Of a stretch of 35,652 nt of DNA, positions 1 to 7,850 are shown piece by piece. This stretch comes from CAYWCV01 sp964629885. GTDB taxonomy: Bacteria; Bacteroidota; Rhodothermia; Balneolales; CAYWCV01. The DNA lies in contig CAZVRJ010000026.1 of the NCBI GenBank assembly GCA_964629885.1, forward strand, positions 1 through 35,652, written 5' to 3'. Position 1 is the first letter of the stretch; each line of letters begins with the position of its first letter. Under the pieces are notes generated by a model. It was not told where the DNA came from and searched no databases. It worked only from the letters and a program-made list of their open reading frames with translations. A program made the translations under genes and the position numbers.

Positions 1-2
1 TC

Positions 3-233
3 GCGCTCACTTTGTGCGACCGCGAAGAGCGCAAGTCGCTTAAGTTGATCCACAAACTCATCGCAAGACAGCTTCCTGTCGTCGAAGACCACCCATTCGC
101 CATAGCAGCCCCTGCACATGACGAGCGCAGCAAGACACAAGAGCCACGTTCGTTCCGTCGTGGTGGCAAGTTCGGCCGTCCAGGTGGATTCGTTCGCAAA
201 AGTGGCTCCGGTCACCGCGTAGGCAGCAGATAA
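3..233 (+). CDS. DEAD-box RNA helicase (RhlE-like), C-terminal fragment
   Basis: The gene enters from the left edge; only its last 76 codons are visible. The first residues (ALTLCDREERKSLKLIHKL) followed by a PVVEDHPF segment match the end of the second RecA-like domain of RhlE-type ATP-dependent RNA helicases, which unwind structured RNA in ribosome assembly and mRNA turnover. A basic tail rich in Arg, Gly and Ser follows (RRGGKFGRPGGFVRKSGSG), typical of the RNA-binding extensions of this family. The stop is TAA at 231-233. A strong hairpin terminator lies about 90 nt downstream. The catalytic motifs lie outside the window, so the assignment rests on the C-terminal motif and tail only. The reading frame is open to the window edge, so the TTG at 12-14 is an internal Leu codon rather than a start. 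Confidence 0.7.
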   Translation, partial: ALTLCDREERKSLKLIHKLIARQLPVVEDHPFAIAAPAHDERSKTQEPRSFRRGGKFGRPGGFVRKSGSGHRVGSR

Positions 234-238
234 TAGCT

Positions 239-617
239 ACGCCTGGCAAGAAAGTTAAGGGTTGGCACATGCAGATCCCTGCGGGATAGCTCCCTACGGG
301 ATGACACGCCTAGCAAGAAAGTAAAGGGTTGGCGACACAAAGTGTCGCCAACCCTTTTTTTTATAAGTTGCTGTCATCCTGGATGGAACTATCCCGTAGG
401 GATCTGTCTGTGTCGCCAACCCTTTTTTTATAAGTTGCTGTCATCCTAGATGGAACTATCCCGTAGGAATCTGTCTGTGTCGCCAACCCTTTTTTTATAA
501 ACCGCTGTCATCCCGACGTAGTCGGGACCTACACCGCAGGTGTCTTTCTGTCTGCGCCAACCCTCTTTATAAACCGCTGTCATCCCGACGTAGTCGGGAC
601 CTACACCGTAGGTGTCT
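239..617. repeat. Tandem and inverted array of a two-hairpin repeat, ~67-bp period
   Basis: Four direct units start near 342, 410, 477 and 551. Each begins with GTGTCGCCAACCCTTT (slightly diverged in the last) and continues to GCTGTCATCC and a hairpin pair. Further units at 239-305 and 306-338 lie in the opposite orientation, so the array is head-to-head around 340. Units 1 and 2 carry TCCC-GTA-GGGA hairpins. Units 3 and 4 carry CCCGAC-GTA-GTCGGG and ACACC-G(C/T)A-GGTGT. The same core recurs at 24352-24587 and 26534-26740. There is no credible ORF between 234 and 726. Confidence 0.85.
323..362 (+). terminator. Intrinsic terminator formed at the junction of inverted repeat units
   Basis: A perfect 16-bp stem (323-338 with 342-357) has an AAA loop and runs into eight consecutive T residues (355-362). 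It lies downstream of the helicase gene on the plus strand. The two arms are the ends of two repeat units in opposite orientation, so the repeat array itself has created the terminator. Confidence 0.8.
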
Positions 618-663
618 TAAAAGCTCACCTCAGTATGTCCATAGAGAGGTGTTGGGATAAGTT

Positions 664-726
664 ATGATGCACTCGATGCCTTGGTCACTGATGCCTCCGT
701 TGCCCTTGATCACCTGGATGCCTTGG
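664..726. repeat. GATGCC-rich degenerate array next to a stop codon
   Basis: GATGCACTC, GATGCCTTGG, GATGCCTCCGTTGCCCTTGATC and GATGCCTTGG follow each other and end at 726, immediately before the TAA stop (727-729, minus strand) of the amidohydrolase. A second copy of the same type lies at 19105-19143 and also abuts a stop codon. Confidence 0.6.
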
Positions 727-2010
727 TTATTTCACCACTTTCCCGTCTTTCATCACGAAATTAACGCGTGTCATGGCACTAATGTCGCTGATCGGGTTGC
801 CTTCAACGGCAATGATGTCGGCTAGCTTGCCAACATCTAAGGTGCCGATCTTGTCGGACATCCCCAAAATAGCAGCATTGGTTATCGTGGCCGACTGAAT
901 GGCCGCTAGTGCAGGCATGCCGGCCTCGACCATGAAGACGAATTCTTTGCCGTTGTCGCCATGGTAAAATACTCCGGCATCGGTGCCGAAGGAGATCTTC
1001 ACGCCGCGCTTGTACGCCTCACCGAAGGTCTTCTGGATCTGCGGTCCAATTGCCCGCGCCTTCGGAACAACGAGAGGATGGTAGTACCCTGGTTCCTCGG
1101 CCTTCTCGGCCACAAATTTTCCGGCCGATATGGTCGGCACATAATAGGTTCCCATCTTAATCATAAGGTCCATCACCTCGTGGGTCATCTCCGTGCCGTG
1201 CTCGATGGTCGTAATTCCAGCCAGAACGGCTCGTTTCATACCTTCGGCACCGTGGGCGTGGGCCGCGGTGTGCATGCCGTAGTCTTTGGCGGTCTCCACG
1301 ATGGCATTTAGCTCTTCCTGGGTAAACTGCGGATTAGCCCCATCCTTTGCGATACTCAACACACCGCCCGTAGCCGTGATCTTGATGGCGTCAGCCCCGT
1401 CCTTATACCGCTGGCGCACTGCCTGACGCGCTTCCTCTGGACTGTTGATAACGCCGTCGCGTGGACCCGGATCACCCATCAAGTCGCGGCGGTATCCGTT
1501 GGTCGGGTCGGCATGTCCACCCGTGGTGGCAATCGACTTACCCACCGATACAATACGTGGCCCAAGCACAGTACCAGCATTCACGGCGTTGCGTAAGGCC
1601 GTATTCACGTTCGATCCGCCCAAATCGCGCACCGTTGTGAACCCAGCATCCAAGGTCTTTCTAGCAAACAAGGTGGATCGATAAGCCACATCGGCCTCGT
1701 TGGAGGTGAACCTCATCAAGGTGCCGTCTTTGCTGGTCTCGGTCTCGAGATGTACGTGCATGTCGATGAGTCCGGGCATCAAGGTCATCCCCTTCATGTC
1801 GACCACCGTATCGCCCTGTCGCGGATTTGTATACCCTTGCTCGATGGCTACAATCTTGTTGCCATCAACAACGATGGTTCTGGAGCTGGACATATTCCCC
1901 GTTTTGACGTCGAGCACATTTCCGGCATGAATCAAGGTGCGCTGAGCGAAGGCAGACGAGGTGAGTAGAAAGATGGAACACAGAAATCCGACGATAGAAT
2001 ACCGTTTCAT
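727..2010 (-). CDS. Secreted metal-dependent amidohydrolase (imidazolonepropionase / Xaa-Pro dipeptidase-like)
   Basis: This 427-residue protein has an N-terminal signal peptide (hydrophobic residues 5-20, ending SSAFAQ), so it is exported, probably to the periplasm. It shows the full amidohydrolase metal-site set: HVH at 85-87 after MPGLID, the Lys (K210, in DAIKITATGG) that is carbamylated in this family, His251/His253 (HAHG), His271 (EHGTEM) and Asp344 (FGTDAG). The C-terminus has the usual ADIIAVEGNP strand of the composite domain. Relatives hydrolyse cyclic amides or N-terminal Xaa-Pro dipeptides; the substrate here cannot be read from sequence. Two S9 prolyl peptidases at 12817-15078 and 19144-21864 make a role in peptide breakdown plausible but unproven. 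It appears to be transcribed alone, with a repeat array directly after its stop. Confidence 0.85.
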   Translation of the reverse strand: MKRYSIVGFLCSIFLLTSSAFAQRTLIHAGNVLDVKTGNMSSSRTIVVDGNKIVAIEQGYTNPRQGDTVVDMKGMTLMPGLIDMHVHLETETSKDGTLMRFTSNEADVAYRSTLFARKTLDAGFTTVRDLGGSNVNTALRNAVNAGTVLGPRIVSVGKSIATTGGHADPTNGYRRDLMGDPGPRDGVINSPEEARQAVRQRYKDGADAIKITATGGVLSIAKDGANPQFTQEELNAIVETAKDYGMHTAAHAHGAEGMKRAVLAGITTIEHGTEMTHEVMDLMIKMGTYYVPTISAGKFVAEKAEEPGYYHPLVVPKARAIGPQIQKTFGEAYKRGVKISFGTDAGVFYHGDNGKEFVFMVEAGMPALAAIQSATITNAAILGMSDKIGTLDVGKLADIIAVEGNPISDISAMTRVNFVMKDGKVVK

Positions 2011-2093
2011 TGCAATATTAAATTAGACGACAGAATGATGAGACGTGGCAATATGCGACCTTGGAACATGAAATTCCACACCAACCCAAAAAA

Positions 2094-2546
2094 TCAGGAA
2101 CCAAATTGAGATAAATGATGGTCGAGATGCTTATAGAACATGTTATTCCATTGATATTTCGCCAATGGACCGAATGATGGATAATCCCTGCCGTCGAAAT
2201 GGTCGCCACCCAGTTCGGCTGTTTTACGGATGTAGCCAATCAGGCGAGCCCTCTCATTTTCGAACTCCTTCTGGTCGGCAATACGAAACTGAGGCGCCGT
2301 AAATGCGTTTCGCGGATAGGGTTTTTCGCTCACAACCCCATCCATCGCAAACTTCCGCAGCAAGAACCTCTTTATAGCACCCGGCCGCTTGTGTTTGTTC
2401 TCGAAAGCAATTTCGTAGGGTACACAACAGTGAGCCAGCATCTGCGCAACGTTCATCTTACCCCAAAGAGCTGGTGAGTCTGGACGCAGTGAGTTGATGC
2501 GTGCGATAATTTCGTCAACAACGGCTGGATTGAAAATATCCTTCAT
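2094..2546 (-). CDS. DUF1569 (DinB-like fold) protein
   Basis: This 150-residue cytoplasmic protein matches the DUF1569 family: LRPDSPALWGKMNVAQMLAHC near residues 19-41 is the family signature. His39 together with the C-terminal YKHLDHHLSQFG histidines are placed like the metal-binding triad of DinB/YfiT-fold proteins. The biochemical function of DUF1569 proteins is not established; related folds act as thiol-dependent transferases or are induced by stress. Its ATG overlaps the stop of the upstream histidine kinase by 4 nt (ATGA at 2543-2546), so the two are translationally coupled and it is the last gene of a four-gene cluster starting at 6418. It has no signal peptide or membrane segment. 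Confidence 0.75.
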   Translation of the reverse strand: MKDIFNPAVVDEIIARINSLRPDSPALWGKMNVAQMLAHCCVPYEIAFENKHKRPGAIKRFLLRKFAMDGVVSEKPYPRNAFTAPQFRIADQKEFENERARLIGYIRKTAELGGDHFDGRDYPSFGPLAKYQWNNMFYKHLDHHLSQFGS

Positions 2547-3967
2547 GACGTGGTGTTTTTGACGGGTAGAGATATCACAAACGTGGCACCCTCACCAAGC
2601 TTGCCCTCAACATCGAGGTTACCACCATGCGCCAAAATGATGTCGTGCGTGATGCTCAGACCAAGTCCGGTTCCATCGGTCCCCTTCTTGGTGGTGAAAA
2701 ACGGTTGAAGAATTTTTTCCCGTATGTCGTCCGGAATCCCTGTACCGTTGTCCGACATACGAATAATGGCCTGTTTTTGTTCGTATCTAGTCGAAATCCT
2801 CATTTTGGGCTTGTATAACACTTCGGCTCCCAGCTTACTTTTCTTCTCATGCATCGAATCGAAGGCGTTGTTGCAGATGTTCATGATGACCCGGCTCATG
2901 TCTTCGGCAACCAAATCCACTTCACCGACGAGGTCATCGAGATCAAACTCGAGCTCCAAATCAATGGATTTTGATCCGGCCCGCATCCCATGAAATGCTA
3001 AGTTGCAGTATTCGATCAACAACGCGTTGAGGTCGGTCGCGACAATATGCCCTTTGCCTTCTCTGCTGTGCTGAAGCATGGATTTCACGATGTTGTTCGC
3101 CCGCGAGCCGTGGTTTAAAATTACTTTTAAGTTAGCCTCAATATCGTCGAGCGTGTGGCCGACCATTGATGCATCTCCGGAATCAGCTTTTGCAAGCTCA
3201 TCGCGGGCTTCCTGAACCAGCTCGATGCTCAACTCAGAGAAGTTGTTAACAAAATTGAGCGGATTCTTGATTTCGTGGGCAATTCCAGCCGTAAGTTGTC
3301 CCAATGAAGCCAGTTTTTCTTGCTGGATGAGTTGGTCCTGCGTGCTTTTCAAGGTTGTAATCACGCTGCCAAGTTCATCATTTTTATGCATCAGGAGGTT
3401 CATAGCGTACGATTTACCATTCTCGAAAACGTAGCCGACGGCAAAAAGCGTCCATATCAGCCCAGCATAGGTAGAGAAGTAGAACGAATCGGAAAATTCT
3501 GTGACCCAGCTTTCGGGTGCTTCAATACCGTAGATTTGCAAATAATATAGAAACACAAGCATGGCACTCTGACCGACCAAGGCAAACACCCCCATACGCT
3601 TACCGGCAACCAAAAGCGCTACAATAGGGGTGGTTGCTAACCAAGGCAGCAACGGCGAAAAGAATCCACCTGACCCGAACACCGTAATTCCGATGCTTAA
3701 AATGGCCGTTATAAAGAATATGCCTGCAACTTTGTAGGGTTCAAATCCACTTTTATAGAGCAGAAGGCAGATGGCGGTGACGAGAAAAAGTGGCGCCTGC
3801 GACAGTACTCCACCAAAATAGGAGATGTTAAGGCTGACGGCTGTGTAAAAAAGCGCGTTGAGTAGCACAATTAGGTATACCACTACCGTAAGACGTGCTT
3901 TTCGCGACGACTCCTCCGTATTGTGATACGACGTTGGTATGAAGTAATTAATCGCCCTCGAAAGCAT
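2543..3967 (-). CDS. Membrane sensor histidine kinase
   Basis: A 474-residue sensor kinase. Residues about 25-185 contain six hydrophobic segments, with short loops and no large extracytoplasmic sensor domain, so the signal is probably sensed in or at the membrane. A short coiled stretch (about 195-222, LKSTQDQLIQQEKLASLGQL) leads to the HisKA domain with the phospho-accepting His231 in GIAHEIKNPL. The HATPase_c domain has the N box (MNICNNAFDSM, about 364), G1 (DNGTGIPD), F box (QPFFTTKKG) and G2 (GTGLGLSI). The architecture resembles NtrB/AtoS-like and 7TM-linked kinases. No response regulator gene is adjacent, so its partner is elsewhere; it starts 13 nt after the membrane protein gene at 3981-4667 and overlaps the DUF1569 gene by 4 nt. 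Start chosen: the first ATG of the frame, which precedes the first membrane segment. Confidence 0.88.
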   Translation of the reverse strand: MLSRAINYFIPTSYHNTEESSRKARLTVVVYLIVLLNALFYTAVSLNISYFGGVLSQAPLFLVTAICLLLYKSGFEPYKVAGIFFITAILSIGITVFGSGGFFSPLLPWLATTPIVALLVAGKRMGVFALVGQSAMLVFLYYLQIYGIEAPESWVTEFSDSFYFSTYAGLIWTLFAVGYVFENGKSYAMNLLMHKNDELGSVITTLKSTQDQLIQQEKLASLGQLTAGIAHEIKNPLNFVNNFSELSIELVQEARDELAKADSGDASMVGHTLDDIEANLKVILNHGSRANNIVKSMLQHSREGKGHIVATDLNALLIEYCNLAFHGMRAGSKSIDLELEFDLDDLVGEVDLVAEDMSRVIMNICNNAFDSMHEKKSKLGAEVLYKPKMRISTRYEQKQAIIRMSDNGTGIPDDIREKILQPFFTTKKGTDGTGLGLSITHDIILAHGGNLDVEGKLGEGATFVISLPVKNTTS

Positions 3968-3980
3968 TTGTTTACCCGTT

Positions 3981-4667
3981 TTATCCGATTAGGCTGTACG
4001 ACACATAATACGCAGCCCAGATCCATAGACCTTGCAGCGCACCGAACAACAGTGCCCGCTCGTAGCCTTTCTGAACCTCAAACTTAAATAAAAAAGGCAG
4101 CACCAAGCAAATGAGACCCTCAGCCATGATGATGTACCAAGGCGTGTTCCAAATCATGGGTGTATTATGATAGACCCACCATCCTGCCCCGTTGGCAAAA
4201 TGCTCGAACAAGGGAATGAACAACAACCCAAGCACCATGGTGGCTATCATACTCTGCCACATGGGTCTGTGCCCCGAAATCAGCCATCCTAGATACCCTA
4301 CCTGTACAAGGACAACAGCCCAGGCAAAGGGCATGTAGATGGGAGAACAGAAGATCATTGGCTCGTCGCCAGCATACAACAGCGTTCCGGTCGATTCAAC
4401 CAGCCAACAGTCGGCCGCCAGCTCGACGATTCCGGCAGTGAGACCAAAAGCCAGAAGCTTGAACAGGAATTTGTCGCGAGTGCGATACGCAAAGACTGCT
4501 ATTATGGCAAACATGCCGATTGCCAATGCTGCTGCCGACATCCATCCGGCATGGAAATAACTGCTCAATGCCGCCACTGTCAGTGTCACGACAATGGTTA
4601 AGAACATGAACTTGGCCTCGGTGGAGGAAGATCGATTTGTGGAGAACCAGCTGCCAAATAATCTCAT
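3981..4667 (-). CDS. Polytopic membrane protein of unknown function (possibly carotenoid/isoprenoid-linked)
   Basis: A 228-residue protein with about seven hydrophobic segments separated by short loops. Residues concentrated near the membrane faces include ELAADCWLVESTG, an SPIYMPFAW stretch and GAGWWVYHNTPMIWNTPWY. Acidic and aromatic residues in such positions recall small integral-membrane cyclases and hydratases of carotenoid pathways (CruF or lycopene-cyclase-like), but I cannot name the family. It sits 11 nt after a phytoene-desaturase-like FAD oxidoreductase and 13 nt before a sensor kinase, in one transcription unit. The pairing with the oxidoreductase is the main reason to suspect a role in modifying a lipid or isoprenoid. 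A purely structural or sensory role for the kinase is an alternative. Confidence 0.6.
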   Translation of the reverse strand: MRLFGSWFSTNRSSSTEAKFMFLTIVVTLTVAALSSYFHAGWMSAAALAIGMFAIIAVFAYRTRDKFLFKLLAFGLTAGIVELAADCWLVESTGTLLYAGDEPMIFCSPIYMPFAWAVVLVQVGYLGWLISGHRPMWQSMIATMVLGLLFIPLFEHFANGAGWWVYHNTPMIWNTPWYIIMAEGLICLVLPFLFKFEVQKGYERALLFGALQGLWIWAAYYVSYSLIG

Positions 4668-4678
4668 GGTATCGGTGA

Positions 4679-6418
4679 CTAGTGTTTCTTTTTGAACAGA
4701 TTAAGTACCCGAACTACGTGGTGCAGCACGTGAATTACCACTATGCCGAGAAATCCAACTTTCGGTTGCCAAGGCATTCCCTTGTCATATCGTTTTTGAT
4801 CTCGCCAACGAAACGGCGCCAGTAGCCAGGGTTCGTGCAAATCCCAGATTTCGCAGAGCTTGGCATTCGAGCCAGATCGCTCAATTATGGTATTCACGGC
4901 GCGACGTGCGGCCTCGTTGGCGCCTTCCATCGTTGCAAGGTCGGTATTGGTCTTGACGTAGTCGGAGGCCAAATACATGTTCGGGATGTTGGTGTATGCC
5001 ATCGGACGCAACGACCATGTGTTGACCCGGTTCACTAATAAGGGCTCCTCATTGTGATTTTTAGCCGCTTCCTCACGCTCAGCCTCGCTCACTTCGTGAT
5101 ACACTGGGGCAATGATGTCGCTGTCGAGATACCAACCCATCACCATATCGTCGGTGAGCAACGTTTCTTGGTCGTTGTTCAGGCTTTTCTTGATCTGCGT
5201 CCACACCTCCTCAAAAACCTCCTCTTTCGAGCAGTCGCAGGCCCGTTTGCCGTTGAAACCCTCGGTAAACCAATCGGATATGTCGATGGAGATAATACCC
5301 TTCACCTTGCCGTCGCCATAATCGGTCAGACTAACATTTGGCCAGAACTGAGGCTGCGAAATAAGGGTAATGGCCCATTGGGAGTCGGAGCAGATTACGT
5401 GACCCTTGGCAATCTGCACGTCGGTATTGATGTAGACTTGAAGGCCGTTCATCCAACTCACCGATGGCGATAAATCTTTGACATACTGCAATGTCGCGTC
5501 GGTCACGAGCATGTCGTCGCTAATGAGAGGTGCCATCCGCTCGACTGGTACGGCAAAAATGAAATGATCGCCTTGAGCCTTTATGCTTTCTGTGCCCTTT
5601 TTCACAACTACATGGTCGATTTGACCGTCCTTCATCACCACATCTGTGACCGATGCCCCAAAATGATACGATACGCCCAATGTAGTTGTAAGGTGTTTCA
5701 GCCAAGGATTGAGCCAAGCGTCGTTTGTCGGTGCATTCAGCACCCGGTCGGTGTTCACAAACGGATCGATCGTGTTGTAGATGAGCTGGAGGAAGATGTC
5801 GCCACCTGTTTTGGTGCTCGCAGTTTTAGCTTTCGCTGCCACTAGGGTACGTGTGAGTCCTTCGACGAGCAAGGTGCGGTAGGTGTCGCTAAATCGGTCT
5901 GCGTTTAGGTACTCCCACCATCCCAATCCCTCGTATTCGTTGATGCGGCGATCCTTGCAGCTGGTCATGAGCTGCCATACCCTCTCGCCGAAGAACTTCT
6001 CCTCTTCTTTGGTAAGGCCAGTGTCAGAGTGAAACATCGAGTTTACAAGCGATTCGATTTCAGCGAGGTTTCTTGGGAAGTGGGCCAGCACTTTGATGGG
6101 CATTTTGCCGTAGCGACCCATTGTGCTGAACTCGGTCGGCACCAGATTCTCGAAAACGGAGCGACCATCGCCCGTTGGGATCCGTTTCATGGTGTTGGTC
6201 ACATGACGGTAGAACCCTGGGAAAAACCGAAATCCGTGCTCACCGGGCAGTGGCTTGCGGCCGTCTTTTGCCGTGTCGGGCACATCCACGCTCCGTGCTT
6301 TACCGCCACAGTAGTCGGTTTTGTGCTCGTACACATCCACCTGAAATCCGCGTTCCGCCAGCTCATGAGCCGCGCTCATACCAGCAACCCCACCACCCAA
6401 AATGACAACCCGCTTCAT
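4679..6418 (-). CDS. FAD-dependent oxidoreductase, phytoene desaturase / hydroxysqualene dehydroxylase-like
   Basis: A 579-residue flavoprotein. The N-terminus is a classical Rossmann dinucleotide-binding fold (VVILGGGVAGMSAAHELAERG, residues 4-24, then the acidic EHKTDYCGGKA strand end) as in amine oxidases and carotenoid desaturases. The following GEHGFRFFPGFYRH segment and the C-terminal FAD motif (NMYLASDYVKTNTDLATMEGANEAARRA) support this superfamily. Around residues 560-575 a hydrophobic stretch (FLGIVVIHVLHHVVRVLNLF) ending in basic residues suggests membrane attachment, which fits a lipid substrate. Related enzymes desaturate or dehydroxylate polyisoprenes; the true substrate is not evident. 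It is the first gene of the cluster with the membrane protein, sensor kinase and DUF1569 genes. Its upstream region is a 10-nt-period repeat array (6425-6512), so its promoter must lie in or across that array. Confidence 0.8.
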   Translation of the reverse strand: MKRVVILGGGVAGMSAAHELAERGFQVDVYEHKTDYCGGKARSVDVPDTAKDGRKPLPGEHGFRFFPGFYRHVTNTMKRIPTGDGRSVFENLVPTEFSTMGRYGKMPIKVLAHFPRNLAEIESLVNSMFHSDTGLTKEEEKFFGERVWQLMTSCKDRRINEYEGLGWWEYLNADRFSDTYRTLLVEGLTRTLVAAKAKTASTKTGGDIFLQLIYNTIDPFVNTDRVLNAPTNDAWLNPWLKHLTTTLGVSYHFGASVTDVVMKDGQIDHVVVKKGTESIKAQGDHFIFAVPVERMAPLISDDMLVTDATLQYVKDLSPSVSWMNGLQVYINTDVQIAKGHVICSDSQWAITLISQPQFWPNVSLTDYGDGKVKGIISIDISDWFTEGFNGKRACDCSKEEVFEEVWTQIKKSLNNDQETLLTDDMVMGWYLDSDIIAPVYHEVSEAEREEAAKNHNEEPLLVNRVNTWSLRPMAYTNIPNMYLASDYVKTNTDLATMEGANEAARRAVNTIIERSGSNAKLCEIWDLHEPWLLAPFRWRDQKRYDKGMPWQPKVGFLGIVVIHVLHHVVRVLNLFKKKH

Positions 6419-6424
6419 AGTTTC

Positions 6425-6512
6425 AGTCCGTTATTGTTAGTGATTGTTAGTGCCTGTTAGTGATTGTTAGTGATTGCTAATGATTGCTACTGATTGCTAA
6501 TGACTGTTAGTG
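6425..6512. repeat. 10-nt-period array (TTAGTGATTG / CTAATGACTG) running into a coding end
   Basis: About eight successive decamers: TTAGTGATTG, TTAGTGCCTG, TTAGTGATTG, CTAATGATTG, CTACTGATTG, CTAATGACTG and so on. The right part (6487-6512) is coding on the minus strand: it gives the last residues and the TAG stop of the DUF418 protein. The same decamer family recurs at 26775-26846. Confidence 0.85.
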
Positions 6513-7764
6513 ATTCCCCGTACGTCATCTTTCTCCACAGCCACTCAATCGGTCCGTACTGAAACCGCTTCAGCCAAATCGTGCTCATCCAAACTTGGAA
6601 GAAAAAGATGCCGACGGCGATGGCCGCACCTACCGAAGACCCGAATTTTCCTGAAAAGCCAAAACCGACTCCGTAATAGATGATGATCGATATCACGGTT
6701 TGAAAAAGGTAATTCGACAATGCGGTCTTGCCGACAGGGGCAAACCAGGCTAAATGTTTTGGACTGGATTTCACCCAAAGAGCAATAGCAGCCGCATAGG
6801 CGCAGGCCAGCGGAGCCACGCCAATTGCGTACATCGTAAATCCAAGCAGTGTGCCGACTACATCACCAAACGATCCGTATTGGACTATGCCGCGAATTAT
6901 GTTGGCTGGAATACCGATCAGGAACCCCCATAGCATAATCTTCTTCAGCATGGGCACATTGTTTAAAAGATCGTGTTCAAAAATCTGCCGGCCAGCCCAA
7001 AGGCCGAGCATGAACATGGCCAAAACTTTGAAAAGACGCCCGTCGAATAAAAGGTCACCAATACGAATAAGAGGTGATATCAGGTTGATTTTAATTAGTG
7101 TTCCAATATCTGATATGGCTAAAAGTGCCAGGGGGTCTGCCGATAATATGCCGTTGCCCATCCAGTCTGTCATCGGAAGACCCATCGAGGCGGCAATGGC
7201 GTCGAAAGTTTCAAAAAACCACATGGGGTACATCACCCCAGACAAGCCAAGTATGGTTATGTGAACAACCGGCATGAACAGCAGCACTGCCGCCCATATT
7301 AACAGACGACGGTTGCTGAAATCGACCATCCAAAGCAAGATGAATCCCAAAAAGGCGTACAAGGCCAAAATATCGCCCAACCAGAGCAGAAATAGGTGGA
7401 TGAGTCCGATGAGCAGAAGGCCCGACAGGCGCCGACGGAAAAAGGGTTTGAAATTGATGCCGTTTCTAATAGCGCTGCGCTGCTGTACAACGAGTCCAAT
7501 ACCGAAAAGAAGGGCAAAAATGGAGTAGAATTTCCCGCTCACAAAGACAAGTAAGAACACATCTAACCCAAAATCGACACTCTGTGTTGCAAAGGATGCC
7601 TTCAGTTCATCCGAGTAGAACATGGATCCCAAGAATGTCGGAGTATTCGCCAAAAAGATGAAAAAGATGGCGATGCCACGTAGTACATCCAAAAAAAGGA
7701 TGCGATCAGAGTTTGACAGCGGTCTGACTGCGTTCACGGCCATCCCCACCTCCGGGTTGTGCAC
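6487..7764 (-). CDS. DUF418 (YeiB-like) polytopic membrane protein
   Basis: This 425-residue protein opens with RILFLDVLRGIAIFFIFLAN (about residues 21-40), the start of the DUF418/YeiB family, and contains about ten hydrophobic segments. The DUF418 domain near the end carries the family signature: a GKTALSNYLFQT stretch and WLKRFQYGPIEWLWRKMTYG. The family is related to membrane acyltransferases and is a candidate transporter or acyl-modification protein of the inner membrane, but no activity is established. The C-terminal residues SLTVISNQ and the TAG stop are encoded by a 10-nt repeat array (6487-6512), so the original end has been replaced or extended by the repeat. It is followed after 68 nt by the FAD oxidoreductase gene on the same strand, but the array between them makes co-transcription uncertain. 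A second in-frame ATG seven codons later is an alternative start. Confidence 0.82.
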   Translation of the reverse strand: MHNPEVGMAVNAVRPLSNSDRILFLDVLRGIAIFFIFLANTPTFLGSMFYSDELKASFATQSVDFGLDVFLLVFVSGKFYSIFALLFGIGLVVQQRSAIRNGINFKPFFRRRLSGLLLIGLIHLFLLWLGDILALYAFLGFILLWMVDFSNRRLLIWAAVLLFMPVVHITILGLSGVMYPMWFFETFDAIAASMGLPMTDWMGNGILSADPLALLAISDIGTLIKINLISPLIRIGDLLFDGRLFKVLAMFMLGLWAGRQIFEHDLLNNVPMLKKIMLWGFLIGIPANIIRGIVQYGSFGDVVGTLLGFTMYAIGVAPLACAYAAAIALWVKSSPKHLAWFAPVGKTALSNYLFQTVISIIIYYGVGFGFSGKFGSSVGAAIAVGIFFFQVWMSTIWLKRFQYGPIEWLWRKMTYGESLTVISNQ

Positions 7765-7850
7765 TGGTTTGACAGGTTAAGAGCGACTAGCTACGATTTT
7801 CTAATGTAGGAATAAAATCAAACCTTCCTAACAACTCCCCTAAAAACTGT

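Noticed and set aside
58..270. Minus-strand 70-codon ORF at the left edge
   Set aside because: Overlaps the helicase end, whose motif is recognisable, and runs into the repeats.
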